The translations under genes were made by a program, and so were the position numbers. A DNA stretch of 64,000 nt from Falsihalocynthiibacter sp042445055 (GTDB lineage Bacteria; Pseudomonadota; Alphaproteobacteria; Rhodobacterales; Rhodobacteraceae). A model generated the notes under the pieces. It was not told the DNA's origin. It searched no databases and saw only the letters and a list, made by a program, of their open reading frames with translations. Each line of letters starts with the position of its first letter. The stretch's first letter is position 1. Positions 54,046 to 62,254 of this stretch are shown here, piece after piece. The stretch lies in NCBI RefSeq assembly GCF_042445055.1, contig NZ_CP170339.1:558001-622000 (forward strand). Reading direction: 5' to 3'.

Positions 54046-54174
54046 GCTGGCGTGTATATGTGTCGGAACAATAAGAAACAAGGCAGAAAATCAGCGATTG
54101 GAGACTTTTTTGTTTGCGGGGGAGCGTAGAGAATTTAGCGAAATCTTGTGGTTATCGGTGTTTGTTTCCTGCGG

Positions 54175-54208
54175 CCCCTTTTCACTTACTTGCACCACTG
54201 AAAAGGGG
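54175..54208. repeat. Orphan 10-base inverted repeat
   Basis: CCCCTTTTCA and TGAAAAGGGG are perfect arms around a 14-base loop, away from any gene end. It could be an operator, or a hairpin of an unannotated small RNA. Confidence 0.5.
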
Positions 54209-54337
54209 GAGTTGATCTCTGATGGTGAGGGTCGTCATACATGTTCGGAATAATGAGTTATGACTGAGATGCGCTGACCTCGTCGATGAATGTTTCTGTT
54301 TGATCCTCGTTAGCACCATAGTATCTTTGTATTATTG

Positions 54338-54368
54338 CATGGGCGCCGATGGGATGTCGGCGCCCATG
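54338..54368 (-). terminator. Strong hairpin after the VOC gene
   Basis: CATGGGCGCCGA / TCGGCGCCCATG, 12 perfect pairs with a 7-base loop, seven bases past the VOC stop. An A/T-rich tail without a full T-run follows on the minus strand. Confidence 0.65.
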
Positions 54369-54375
54369 AGTTCGA

Positions 54376-54873
54376 CTATTCGTAGGCGCCGGCGGAATAG
54401 GTGAGTTCGTAGCCGTGGCTGTATAGTTCAAAGACAATGCCAAACGGGTCTTCGACATAAACCATCCGATAGGGTTTTTTGCCGGGGTAATATTCACGCA
54501 CTGGCATGCGCTGGCGGCCTCCTGCTTCGACGATGCGCTGGGTTAGCCCCTCGACATCTGGGTCTTGTATCGCAAAATGGAAGGTGCCGTGCCGCTTGTG
54601 TTCGAGCTTATCATCGGGCGCATAGTTGTCGGGGAACTCGAAGATTTCGATGCCGATGCCGTCCGCGGTAGAGAGGTGCGCAATTCTGAGCGAGCCCCAT
54701 CCTGGGCCGAACACATCGGTGCACATAATGCCGATGGCGCTGTCATCTTCGATGGCTTCGGATGGCTGCATCACGACATAGAATCCGAGGACTTCGGAGT
54801 AGAACTTTACTGCGGCGTCGAGGTCGGGGACCGAGAGGCCGATATGGGAAAATGTGCGAGGGGTCGGGGTCAT
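54376..54873 (-). CDS. VOC (glyoxalase/bleomycin-resistance) family protein
   Basis: 165 residues, two beta-alpha-beta-beta-beta modules. Metal-ligand-like positions are HIGLSVPDLDAAVKFYSEVL (His), GIEIFEF (Glu), HFAIQDPDVEGL (His) and GIVFELYSHG (Glu), so an intact metal site is likely. The superfamily covers lyases, dioxygenases and isomerases; the reaction is unknown. GGAGAG ribosome site. Divergent LysR regulator next door. Confidence 0.87.
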   Translation of the reverse strand: MTPTPRTFSHIGLSVPDLDAAVKFYSEVLGFYVVMQPSEAIEDDSAIGIMCTDVFGPGWGSLRIAHLSTADGIGIEIFEFPDNYAPDDKLEHKRHGTFHFAIQDPDVEGLTQRIVEAGGRQRMPVREYYPGKKPYRMVYVEDPFGIVFELYSHGYELTYSAGAYE

Positions 54874-54932
54874 TGTTTCTCTCCAATGGGTTGCGTTGAA
54901 GCTAAGGTAGACACCGGTTGGGAATATGTGAA

Positions 54933-54953
54933 ATTATCATATGGAATGATAAT
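54933..54953. promoter_or_regulatory. LysR operator candidate
   Basis: ATTATCAT and ATGATAAT form a perfect 8-base inverted repeat around ATGGA, between the divergent VOC and LysR genes. It contains a T-N11-A core. Confidence 0.6.
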
Positions 54954-54976
54954 CATAACAAATTGATTGAAATCCC

Positions 54977-55867
54977 ATGTTGAACGCAAATTGGCTCAAT
55001 ACATTCACCACGCTTTGCGAGACGGGGCATTTTACTCGAACGGCAGAGCGGTTGAATATGACGCAACCAGGTGTCTCGCAGCACTTGAGGAAGCTTGAAG
55101 GTCAGCTAGGGCAAGCGCTGATTAGTCAGCAGGGCAAGAGCTTCACGCTTACTGCCGCGGGCGAGGCGATTTTTGAGCTGGGTCTGTCGCGTCGCGCCGA
55201 GGAAAAGAGGCTTCGAGAGGCGTTGGAGACCGATGATCGAGATGTCGGGGAGGTTCGTATTGCCTGTTCAGGGAGCTTTGCCATGCTGCTCTATCCCAAG
55301 CTGTTACCTTGGATGGAGGGCGCGCCAGATCTATCTATCAAACTTGAGGCAGCGCCACAGGCAGAAATTCAATCGGGTTTGCTCGACGGGCGCTTTGATC
55401 TTGGCGTGTTGGGGGCGGACCCTAATCATGCGCGTTTAGATGCAAGGCGCATGGGGCGCGAGGAGTTGTGCCTTGTTCTACCTGCGGACGCGTCCGAAGA
55501 GTTGACGGGATTTGCCGATCTGGATGAGCGTGGTTTCATAGCGCATCCAGATGGTCACGCCTATGCGGACGATTTGCTGAATCTCAACTTTCCCGAAGCA
55601 TACCCTGGCGCGGACAAGATACGCATTCGCGGCTATGTGAACCAGATCGGACAGATTCCCGCGCCGGTCGCGCGGGGAGTTGGTTATACCCTGCTGCCTC
55701 GAAGTGGCGTCGAAGCGTTTGGGCAGAAAGAACTACTCAAGATTATAGAGCTTCCAGAGCGTCGCTGGCACGAGTTGTGGTTGGCCAATCGGCGCGGCCG
55801 CTCTTTGTCGGCTCGGCTCACATATGCGAGCGAACTAATCGCAAGCGTCGCAGGGCAACTCAAGTAA
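54977..55867 (+). CDS. LysR-family transcriptional regulator
   Basis: 296 residues: HTH at about 3-60 (GHFTRTAERLNMTQPGVSQHL) shown in part as TAERLNMTQPGVSQHL, and a LysR substrate-binding domain. It is divergent from the VOC gene, which it probably controls through the palindrome between them. The ATG has only a weak ribosome site. Confidence 0.9.
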   Translation: MLNANWLNTFTTLCETGHFTRTAERLNMTQPGVSQHLRKLEGQLGQALISQQGKSFTLTAAGEAIFELGLSRRAEEKRLREALETDDRDVGEVRIACSGSFAMLLYPKLLPWMEGAPDLSIKLEAAPQAEIQSGLLDGRFDLGVLGADPNHARLDARRMGREELCLVLPADASEELTGFADLDERGFIAHPDGHAYADDLLNLNFPEAYPGADKIRIRGYVNQIGQIPAPVARGVGYTLLPRSGVEAFGQKELLKIIELPERRWHELWLANRRGRSLSARLTYASELIASVAGQLK

Positions 55868-55928
55868 GTATTGAACCCTAGTCTCTAGGCGAAATATATG
55901 AAGTGATTTGTTAAACCAAATGTGGGTC

Positions 55929-55964
55929 TTGACCTATGCCTTTTATATCTATATTTCTCGATAT
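55929..55964 (+). promoter_or_regulatory. arsR promoter with overlapping inverted repeat
   Basis: TTGACC (55929-55934) and TATATT (55950-55955) are 15 bases apart, and ATATC-N10-GATAT (55945-55964) covers the -10 region. The arsR ATG is only about ten bases past the -10 box and has no ribosome site, so the transcript may be leaderless. Confidence 0.45.
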
Positions 55965-56297
55965 ATGGATAAATTAAATGCCCTTGAAGCTTTTGCTGCA
56001 CTTAGTCAGGCCACTCGCCTAGACGTATTCCGCCTTCTCATGAAAGCAGGAGAGAGGGGAATGTTGGCTGGCGAAATTAGCAACACTCTTGAGGTGCGCC
56101 AGAATACGATGTCGACCAATCTTGCGATCCTAGCACGCTCGGGGTTGATTCGGAGTGAGAGAGAAGGGCGGAGTGTTCGTTACTTCGCGGACATGGAAGG
56201 GATGCGAGGCTTGCTCGCCTTCTTGATGGAGGACTGCTGCGATGGCCGTCCAGAGTTATGCCGACCCATCATAAATGAATTGGCTTGTACGAATTAG
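55965..56297 (+). CDS. arsR: Arsenite-responsive repressor ArsR
   Basis: 110 residues, winged HTH: ALSQATRLDVFRLLMKAGE, VRQNTMSTNLAILARSGL and a basic wing. The C-terminus carries CCDGRPELC, a cysteine cluster resembling the arsenite site of the Acidithiobacillus ferrooxidans type. Binding of As(III) releases the repressor. ATG 55965 chosen; a longer ATG upstream would include the promoter. First gene of arsR-acr3-arsC-arsH. Confidence 0.92.
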   Translation: MDKLNALEAFAALSQATRLDVFRLLMKAGERGMLAGEISNTLEVRQNTMSTNLAILARSGLIRSEREGRSVRYFADMEGMRGLLAFLMEDCCDGRPELCRPIINELACTN

Positions 56298-56345
56298 AAT
56301 GTGCGGAATGCCTAAGGCAGGCCGCGAAACAAATGAGAGTTAACT

Positions 56346-57413
56346 ATGACTGATACAACACTTCCAGCGACGGCAGGGCTTGGTGCATTCGAGCGTTGGC
56401 TGTCCGTTTGGGTGGCGATTGCAATTGGTGCAGGCTTGTTTCTCGGCAATGTATTTCCAGAGGTTTTTGCGGCGCTCGCCTCGCTTGAGGTCGCATCGGT
56501 CAACCTTCCTGTTGCGGTGCTGATTTGGGCGATGGTTTATCCCATGATGGTTGGCGTGGACTTCGGCACGCTCCGACAGGTGGGGGATAAGCCTAAAGGG
56601 CTGGTCCTTACTCTAGTGATAAACTGGCTGATCAAACCCTTTACGATGGCAGCGCTGGGCGTACTGTTTTTCAACTATGTGTTTGCAGGGTTGATTCCGC
56701 CCGATGATGCGCAGCAATACTTGGCGGGTGTTATTCTGCTCGGGGCTGCGCCATGTACTGCGATGGTTTTCATTTGGTCAAACCTGACGCGCGGCGACCC
56801 TAACTATACTTTGGTCCAAGTTAGCGTAAACGACGTCGTGATGATTTTTGCCTACGCGCCTATCGTCGCGTTCTTATTGGGTGCGACCGACATCATAGTC
56901 CCGTGGGACACCTTGATCTTGTCGGTTGGTCTGTATGTCTTGCTGCCTTTGTTCGCTGGGTATCTGACGCGGCGGCGACTGGTAGAGAAGGGCGGAGAAG
57001 AGGCGGTTAATGACTTCAAGGCGCGCGCGCAGCCCTTCTCGATCATCGGGTTGCTTGTAACCGTTTTGCTGCTCTTTGCTTTTCAGGGCGAGGTAATCCT
57101 TGAGAACCCATTGGTGATCGCGCTCATCGCGGTGCCATTGTTGATCCAGTCGTTCGGCATTTTCTTCCTTGCTTACTTTGCCGCGCGAGCTTGGGGCATT
57201 CCGTTCAATGTAGCGGCTCCTTGTGCGCTGATCGGCACGTCAAACTTTTTCGAGTTGGCTGTTGCTGTGGCGATAAGCCTATTTGGGCTAGGGTCTGGCG
57301 CAGCACTTGCCACAGTTGTTGGCGTCTTGGTCGAGGTTCCAGTGATGCTCACTCTGGTGGCATTCGCGAACAGGACTCGGCACTGGTTTCCATCAGAAGG
57401 CAACACAAAATGA
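56346..57413 (+). CDS. acr3: Arsenite efflux transporter Acr3
   Basis: 355 residues with ten helices, ACR3/bile-acid-transporter superfamily. The essential cysteine is in LLGAAPCTAMVFIWS, the second conserved stretch FAARAWGIPFNVAAPCALIG. Exports As(III) using the proton gradient. 48 bases after arsR; overlaps arsC by four. Confidence 0.94.
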   Translation: MTDTTLPATAGLGAFERWLSVWVAIAIGAGLFLGNVFPEVFAALASLEVASVNLPVAVLIWAMVYPMMVGVDFGTLRQVGDKPKGLVLTLVINWLIKPFTMAALGVLFFNYVFAGLIPPDDAQQYLAGVILLGAAPCTAMVFIWSNLTRGDPNYTLVQVSVNDVVMIFAYAPIVAFLLGATDIIVPWDTLILSVGLYVLLPLFAGYLTRRRLVEKGGEEAVNDFKARAQPFSIIGLLVTVLLLFAFQGEVILENPLVIALIAVPLLIQSFGIFFLAYFAARAWGIPFNVAAPCALIGTSNFFELAVAVAISLFGLGSGAALATVVGVLVEVPVMLTLVAFANRTRHWFPSEGNTK

Positions 57414-57832
57414 CCGTCGTTATACATCACAACCCAGATTGCGGAAAATCTCGTAAGGTCTTGTCGATTATCGAAGCTTCGGGCAAAGAGCCAGTGATTA
57501 TCCCGTATCTTGATACAGGCTGGACGCGGCCACAACTCCTGGCTCTGTTCGCCGCTGCGGACCTTACGCCGCGCACCGCGTTGCGCACGACGAGGTCGCC
57601 CGCAGAGGAATTGGGGCTGCTCGATCCTTCCGTGGACGACGAGACGCTAATCGCGGCAATGCTTGAACATCCCGTTCTGGTGAACCGTCCTATTGTTTGC
57701 TCTCCTAAGGGGGTTAGGTTGTGTCGACCAGTCGAGATCGTGCTGGACCTTCTTGACCGATTGCCGCCGGGTCCGATGGCAAAAGAAGATGGCACATTGA
57801 TTTTGGATGAGGAAGGAAAGCGCGTTGACTGA
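57410..57832 (+). CDS. arsC: Glutaredoxin-dependent arsenate reductase ArsC
   Basis: 140 residues, thioredoxin fold. Catalytic Cys in IHHNPDCGKSRKVLSI at about residue 12, and the arginine triad region (TRSPAEELGL, NRPIVCSPKGVRLCRP). Reduces As(V) to As(III) with glutathione and glutaredoxin for export by Acr3. The start overlaps the acr3 stop (ATGA). Confidence 0.94.
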   Translation: MTVVIHHNPDCGKSRKVLSIIEASGKEPVIIPYLDTGWTRPQLLALFAAADLTPRTALRTTRSPAEELGLLDPSVDDETLIAAMLEHPVLVNRPIVCSPKGVRLCRPVEIVLDLLDRLPPGPMAKEDGTLILDEEGKRVD

Positions 57833-58535
57833 TACTCCGAATATTGACGAATCACATTTCCAAGCCATCAGTTTGGAACGACTTGCGGCGCCATCAAATG
57901 AATTGCGCCCACCGCGTATCCTATTGCTATATGGCTCGCTTCGAGATCGTTCTTATAGCCGTCTGATGACGGAAGAAGCCGCTCGCATTTTGACACGACT
58001 TGGCGCCGAAACTCGAACATTTTGCCCCTCTGGATTGCCTCTGCCCGACGATGCTGAGGCCTCTCATCCCAAGGTGCAAGAGTTACGTGATTTGGTCACT
58101 TGGTCCGAAGGGATGGTCTGGTGTTCGCCTGAACGACATGGCGCAATGACAGGCATAATGAAAACTCAAATTGACTGGATCCCTCTCTCGCTCGGCGGGG
58201 TGCGCCCAACCCAAGGCAAAACTCTGGCGGTTATGCAGGTCAGCGGCGGCTCGCAGAGCTTCAACGCCGTCAACCAGCTACGTATTCTCGGGCGCTGGAT
58301 GCGTCTTCTAACGATTCCGAACCAGTCTTCTACTCCCAAAGCATTCCATGAGTTTAACGAGGCAGGCCGAATGAAGCCGTCGCCATTCTACGATCGAGTG
58401 GTTGATGTGATGGAGGAGCTGATGAAGTTCACTGTCCTGACAAGAGACAATAAGGACCATCTGGTCGACCGTTACAGCGAACGCAAAGAAAGCGCCGCGG
58501 AGCTATCGGCGCGTGTTAACCAAGCGGCGATCTGA
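57825..58535 (+). CDS. arsH: NADPH-dependent FMN reductase ArsH
   Basis: Flavodoxin-like enzyme that oxidises trivalent organoarsenicals. RILLLYGSLRDRSYSRLM (FMN loop), SPERHGAMTGIMKTQIDW and VSGGSQSFNAVNQLR are present. I prefer TTG 57825, giving MTDTPNIDESHF and a GGAAGG site; an ATG at 57807 is the alternative. It overlaps arsC and ends the ars operon. Confidence 0.92.
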   Translation: MTDTPNIDESHFQAISLERLAAPSNELRPPRILLLYGSLRDRSYSRLMTEEAARILTRLGAETRTFCPSGLPLPDDAEASHPKVQELRDLVTWSEGMVWCSPERHGAMTGIMKTQIDWIPLSLGGVRPTQGKTLAVMQVSGGSQSFNAVNQLRILGRWMRLLTIPNQSSTPKAFHEFNEAGRMKPSPFYDRVVDVMEELMKFTVLTRDNKDHLVDRYSERKESAAELSARVNQAAI

Positions 58536-58622
58536 TTGCTATCGCGAATGAGGTTAGGTTGTTCCAAGTAATAGGAAGGGCGCGAAAATCCGCGTAACTT
58601 GAAAACATGGCTTGTATTTTTG

Positions 58623-58641
58623 TTACTTTATAAAATAATAA
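58623..58641. promoter_or_regulatory. Candidate Zur box upstream of zur
   Basis: TTACTTTATAAAATAATAA is an AT-rich imperfect palindrome centred at 58632, 24-42 bases before zur. It resembles the Fur/Zur-type 7-1-7 layout. Match is by eye only. Confidence 0.4.
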
Positions 58642-58664
58642 AGGTGCAACAGTGAGGTTAGCGA

Positions 58665-59051
58665 ATGAGAAAACCTGCGGCGGCCCGACAGACGGATGTG
58701 CTGAGTGTACTGAGATTATCTGATCGCCCAATGACGGCGTATCAAATTCTTGAAAGGCTTCAAGCGGCCGAGCCAGATATTGCCCCGCCTACTGTATATC
58801 GCACCCTTACCGCATTGACAGATCAAGGGCGCGCGCATCGTCTTGAGTCGCTTCGTGCGTTCGTGCCCTGTCGCTGTAACCATGAAGAAAGCGTGCCTGT
58901 CTTGGCCATTTGCGAGGATTGCGGTTCGGTGGAGGAGCATGATGGCAGCGACCTCTTGCCGAAACTTACAGCGCTAACAGATAAGAATGCCTTTCGGGCT
59001 GAACGGCATATTGTTGAGATTCACGGGCAATGCGTTAGCTGCGCCGCGTAA
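58665..59051 (+). CDS. zur: Zinc uptake regulator Zur (Fur family)
   Basis: 128 residues. DNA-binding part with TAYQILERLQAAEPDIAPPTVYRTLTAL (TAYQILERL, PPTVYRTLTAL); structural zinc site cysteines in AICEDCGSVEEH and QCVSCAA; sensing histidines in CNHEESVPV and RHIVEIHG. The DNA-binding residues and lack of the Fur HHDH motif favour Zur. It is 28 bases before the His-rich ZrgA-like gene. It probably represses this cluster in zinc sufficiency. Confidence 0.88.
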   Translation: MRKPAAARQTDVLSVLRLSDRPMTAYQILERLQAAEPDIAPPTVYRTLTALTDQGRAHRLESLRAFVPCRCNHEESVPVLAICEDCGSVEEHDGSDLLPKLTALTDKNAFRAERHIVEIHGQCVSCAA

Positions 59052-59079
59052 ACATTTTCATAAACAAATTGGATATAAA

Positions 59080-59709
59080 ATGAAACGAAGCATTTCTCTT
59101 ATTGCTCTTGTTGCTCTTGTTGCGGCATTCCCCGCATTCGCCGAAAACTCTCGCCAGCTTGATGCGCATGAGCATGGTGTCGGGGCGCTCGACATAGCGA
59201 TTGAAGGTACGTCTGTCGCGATGATATTCAAAGCGCCTGGCGCCGATATTGTCGGGTTTGAGTATTCGGCAGAGAGTGACGCCGATGTTTCAGCGGTCAA
59301 TGCAGCATTGGTAGCATTGGAAGCACCGCTGGAGTTATTCAGGATGCCTGATGCTGCGAATTGCGAAGTCATTGAAGCACACGCAGAGTTGGAGAACGGT
59401 GAGCAAGAAGCGCATCACGATGAAGATCGCCATGATGATCACGCGGATGAGGAACGCGAAGAACACAATGATGAGCATGAGGAACATGAGCATGAAGATC
59501 ATGATCCTTCCGAAGATGCGGGGCATACAGAATTCCACGCCGAGTATGCGCTGAACTGCGAAAATACAGATGCTTTGGCCGAGATAACCTTCCCTTACTT
59601 CGAAACATTTCCGAACGCACAGGAGCTTGAGGTTCAGATCATTGATACAACTGGCGCACAGGCGTTCGAAGTGGAGCGTGATGCACCTGTTCTGAACTTA
59701 AAGCGTTGA
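59080..59709 (+). CDS. ZrgA-like periplasmic zinc-binding protein (DUF2796)
   Basis: 209 residues. Signal peptide MKRSISLIALVALVAAFPAFA; mature N-terminus has RQLDAHEHGVGALDIAIEG (DUF2796 hallmark HEHG). A central run of about 45 residues is mostly His, Asp and Glu (from about 105: EAHHDEDRHDDHADEE, then HEEHEHEDHD), an obvious zinc sponge. The C-terminal domain resumes with EFHAEYALNC. ZrgA-type proteins are zinc-uptake components in Vibrio. Follows zur. Confidence 0.87.
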   Translation: MKRSISLIALVALVAAFPAFAENSRQLDAHEHGVGALDIAIEGTSVAMIFKAPGADIVGFEYSAESDADVSAVNAALVALEAPLELFRMPDAANCEVIEAHAELENGEQEAHHDEDRHDDHADEEREEHNDEHEEHEHEDHDPSEDAGHTEFHAEYALNCENTDALAEITFPYFETFPNAQELEVQIIDTTGAQAFEVERDAPVLNLKR

Positions 59710-59715
59710 TCGCAC

Positions 59716-60411
59716 GTGTCTGATCAGATTCTTGAAATCACCGATGTATCCTATCGCTGGCCGGGGCGGGCAGGGTTCTCTCTCGCCGTTGCTCACTTAT
59801 CTGTGGCAAAGGGCGAGTCGGTTTTGCTGCTTGGTGAGAGTGGATCGGGCAAGTCGACGTTGCTGTCGTTGATCTGCGGTACAGTTTTGCCGGATAAGGG
59901 AAAGGTTCATGTTGCGGGCACGGACAGTGCGGCGTTGTCAGGTGGCGCACGTGATAAGTTTCGTGCCGAGCATATCGGTGTAATATTCCAACAGTTTAAT
60001 CTACTTCCGTTTGGAAGTGTGATGGACAACATCCTGCTTCCGCTCCGTTTCGCTCCGGCGCGCCGCAAGCGTGCGGGTGATGCGAACGATGAGGCGTCTC
60101 AGCTATGTTCCACGCTTGGCCTGCCCGAAGGCGTTGGAAATGCGAAGGCCGCAGCTCTAAGCGTTGGTCAGCAACAGCGCGTCGCCGTTGCTCGCGCGTT
60201 AATTGGTCAGCCGCCGCTTATTATCGCGGATGAACCTACGTCGGCTTTGGATGCCAATAGTCAGGCAGCATTCTTGGATTTGTTGTTCGAACAGATTGCG
60301 CTGCACAATACCTCGCTATTGATGGTCAGCCATGATCCACGATTGGGCGAACGTTTCGATCGCGTGATCCGTATGGAAGACATCGCACAGGTAGAGAGGC
60401 GAAACCTATGA
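59716..60411 (+). CDS. ABC transporter ATP-binding protein (LolD/MacB type)
   Basis: 231 residues. Walker A GESGSGKSTLLSLICG, signature LSVGQQQRVAVARAL, Walker B LIIADEPTSALD, H-loop MVSHD. LolD/MacB-type ATPases pair with FtsX-like permeases. GTG start. Six bases after the ZrgA-like gene and overlapping the permease by four, so it is the energy source for this cluster. Confidence 0.9.
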   Translation: MSDQILEITDVSYRWPGRAGFSLAVAHLSVAKGESVLLLGESGSGKSTLLSLICGTVLPDKGKVHVAGTDSAALSGGARDKFRAEHIGVIFQQFNLLPFGSVMDNILLPLRFAPARRKRAGDANDEASQLCSTLGLPEGVGNAKAAALSVGQQQRVAVARALIGQPPLIIADEPTSALDANSQAAFLDLLFEQIALHNTSLLMVSHDPRLGERFDRVIRMEDIAQVERRNL

Positions 60412-61658
60412 TTATGCGCCTTGCTATTGCGTCCCTATTGGCGCGTGCGTTGACGGTCGGGATGACGATCCTTGCCATTGCCCTATCGGTTGCGCTGTTC
60501 CTTGGTGTGGAAAAAGTGCGCACGGGTGCCAAGGCCAGTTTTGCCGATACGATTTCCGGTACGGACCTTATTGTTGGTGCGCGGTCGGGATCCGTACAGC
60601 TCCTGTTGTATTCGGTGTTCCGCATCGGCAACGCCACCAACAACGTGACATGGGAGAGCTATCAAGACATTGCCTCGCGGCCCGAGGTCGACTGGATCGT
60701 ACCGATTTCGCTTGGTGATAGTCACCGCCAGTTTCGTGTAATGGGCACGACGCAGGAATTCTTTGAGCATTACAAATATCGACAGGGGCGATCACTCGCG
60801 GTGGCCAGCGGCGCGATTATGGATGATCTGTTTGATACGGTTATCGGTGCCGACGTTGCCGCAGCGCTGGGGTATAATGTGGGCGATCCAATCGTTGTAG
60901 CCCATGGTCTGGCGTCCTTTGCCGAGCACGCAGATCAGCCGTTCCGCGTATCGGGTATCCTTGAGAAAACAGGAACCCCTGTTGATCGCACGGTTATCAT
61001 CAGTATGGAAGCGATTGAGGCGATCCACGTTGATTGGCAATCTGGCGCAAAGGTCCCGGGCCGATCTACGCCCGCAAATGTGATCCGTGAAATGGAACTC
61101 ACCCCCAAGGCGATAACGGCCGCACTCGTCGGTGTCCAAAGCCCGCTTCAGACCTTCGCCCTTCAACGTGCGATCAACGAATATAGCGAAGAGCCGTTGC
61201 TGGCGATCTTGCCAGGTGTTGCCTTGCAAGAGCTTTGGGCAATCGTTGGAATTGCAGAGAAGGCATTGCTGGCAGTCTCGGCAATGGTGGTGGTAACGGC
61301 GCTTATTGGGATGATGGCGACGATCTTCTCAAGCCTGAATGAGCGACGCCGCGAAATGGCAATCTTTCGTGCAATGGGCGCGCGCCCGTTCACCATCTTG
61401 AGTATGCTAGTTCTAGAGGCAATGTTGATGGCGGCAATTGGTGCCGTGCTTGGGCTTGTGATTTTGTACATCTGCTTGGTTATCGCGCAACCGATCCTTG
61501 ATAGCGCCATTGGTTTGTGGTTGCCGATTGAGGCACCGACCACGCGTGAAGTTTGGGTGCTGCTCGCGGTGATATTCGCTAGCGCAATTGTGAGCCTCGT
61601 ACCGGCGATAAGGGCCTATCGAATGTCTATTGCCGACGGTATGATGGTGAGAACGTAA
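60408..61658 (+). CDS. ABC transporter permease (FtsX/MacB type)
   Basis: 416 residues: helix 1 (about 15-35), a large periplasmic MacB-PCD-like domain to about 270, then three helices (AVSAMVVVTALIGMMATIFS, LVLEAMLMAAIGAVLGLVIL, VLLAVIFASAIVSLVPAIRA). The cytoplasmic loop LNERRREMAIFRAMGARP contacts the ATPase. It is a mechanotransmission-type permease, not a typical importer, which is notable for a zinc locus. Confidence 0.88.
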   Translation: MIMRLAIASLLARALTVGMTILAIALSVALFLGVEKVRTGAKASFADTISGTDLIVGARSGSVQLLLYSVFRIGNATNNVTWESYQDIASRPEVDWIVPISLGDSHRQFRVMGTTQEFFEHYKYRQGRSLAVASGAIMDDLFDTVIGADVAAALGYNVGDPIVVAHGLASFAEHADQPFRVSGILEKTGTPVDRTVIISMEAIEAIHVDWQSGAKVPGRSTPANVIREMELTPKAITAALVGVQSPLQTFALQRAINEYSEEPLLAILPGVALQELWAIVGIAEKALLAVSAMVVVTALIGMMATIFSSLNERRREMAIFRAMGARPFTILSMLVLEAMLMAAIGAVLGLVILYICLVIAQPILDSAIGLWLPIEAPTTREVWVLLAVIFASAIVSLVPAIRAYRMSIADGMMVRT

Positions 61659-61680
61659 TGAGACGAAAAAGGTGGATGCC

Positions 61681-62181
61681 ATGTTGAACCGCAGAGCCGC
61701 GCTTATGCTCTTTTCTGGATCAATCGTCGCCCCGAAGATGGCATTCGCGGCGCAACCTCTTGAAATCATGTGGGAAGACCTTATCCCGCCCGGTTTGCCC
61801 TATCCCGAAATTATCGGTGAAGGGGAGATGGACGAAGCCAGCGATATGTGGAATCCCATCTACGATGCCAATGGCGAAAAGATGAACGAAGAGCTAAACG
61901 GTGCCTATGTCAAACTTCCGGGGTTCATTATTCCATTCGATACAAGCTCAGAAGGCGTAACGAATTTCATGCTCGTGCCCTATGTCGGCGCCTGTATCCA
62001 TACGCCACCCCCGCCTGCGAACCAGCTTGTAATGGTAGACACGGTCAAGCCGTGGCCAGGAGATGAGCTTTGGGATCCAGTCTGGGTTATCGGCACTATG
62101 AGCACAAAGCTGCAATCCACCACAATCGCAGAGGTAGGGTACTCTATGGTGGCGGACGAGATAGAAGTCTACGAGTGGTAA
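61681..62181 (+). CDS. DUF3299 periplasmic protein
   Basis: 166 residues. N-terminal leader with twin Arg (MLNRRAALMLFSGSIVAPKM, cleaved near AFAA) may be Sec or Tat. DUF3299 signature VPYVGACIHTPPPPANQLV, with a conserved Cys-His pair that could bind metal. Function unknown; it regularly accompanies ZrgA-type zinc clusters. ATG 61681 with AGGTGGA. Confidence 0.85.
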   Translation: MLNRRAALMLFSGSIVAPKMAFAAQPLEIMWEDLIPPGLPYPEIIGEGEMDEASDMWNPIYDANGEKMNEELNGAYVKLPGFIIPFDTSSEGVTNFMLVPYVGACIHTPPPPANQLVMVDTVKPWPGDELWDPVWVIGTMSTKLQSTTIAEVGYSMVADEIEVYEW

Positions 62182-62254
62182 GCTTCGGCCTGCAGTGACG
62201 CTGCGGCAAGCGCATGATCGCCAGTCTGGCGAAAACGCGCTTGGCTTTGTCGTT

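Larger units (their letters stand above)
54046..54375. other. Gene-free stretch holding two hairpins
   Basis: No credible gene on either strand. It contains two strong inverted repeats (54175-54208 and 54338-54368), described separately. The rest is AT-rich and unremarkable. Confidence 0.5.
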
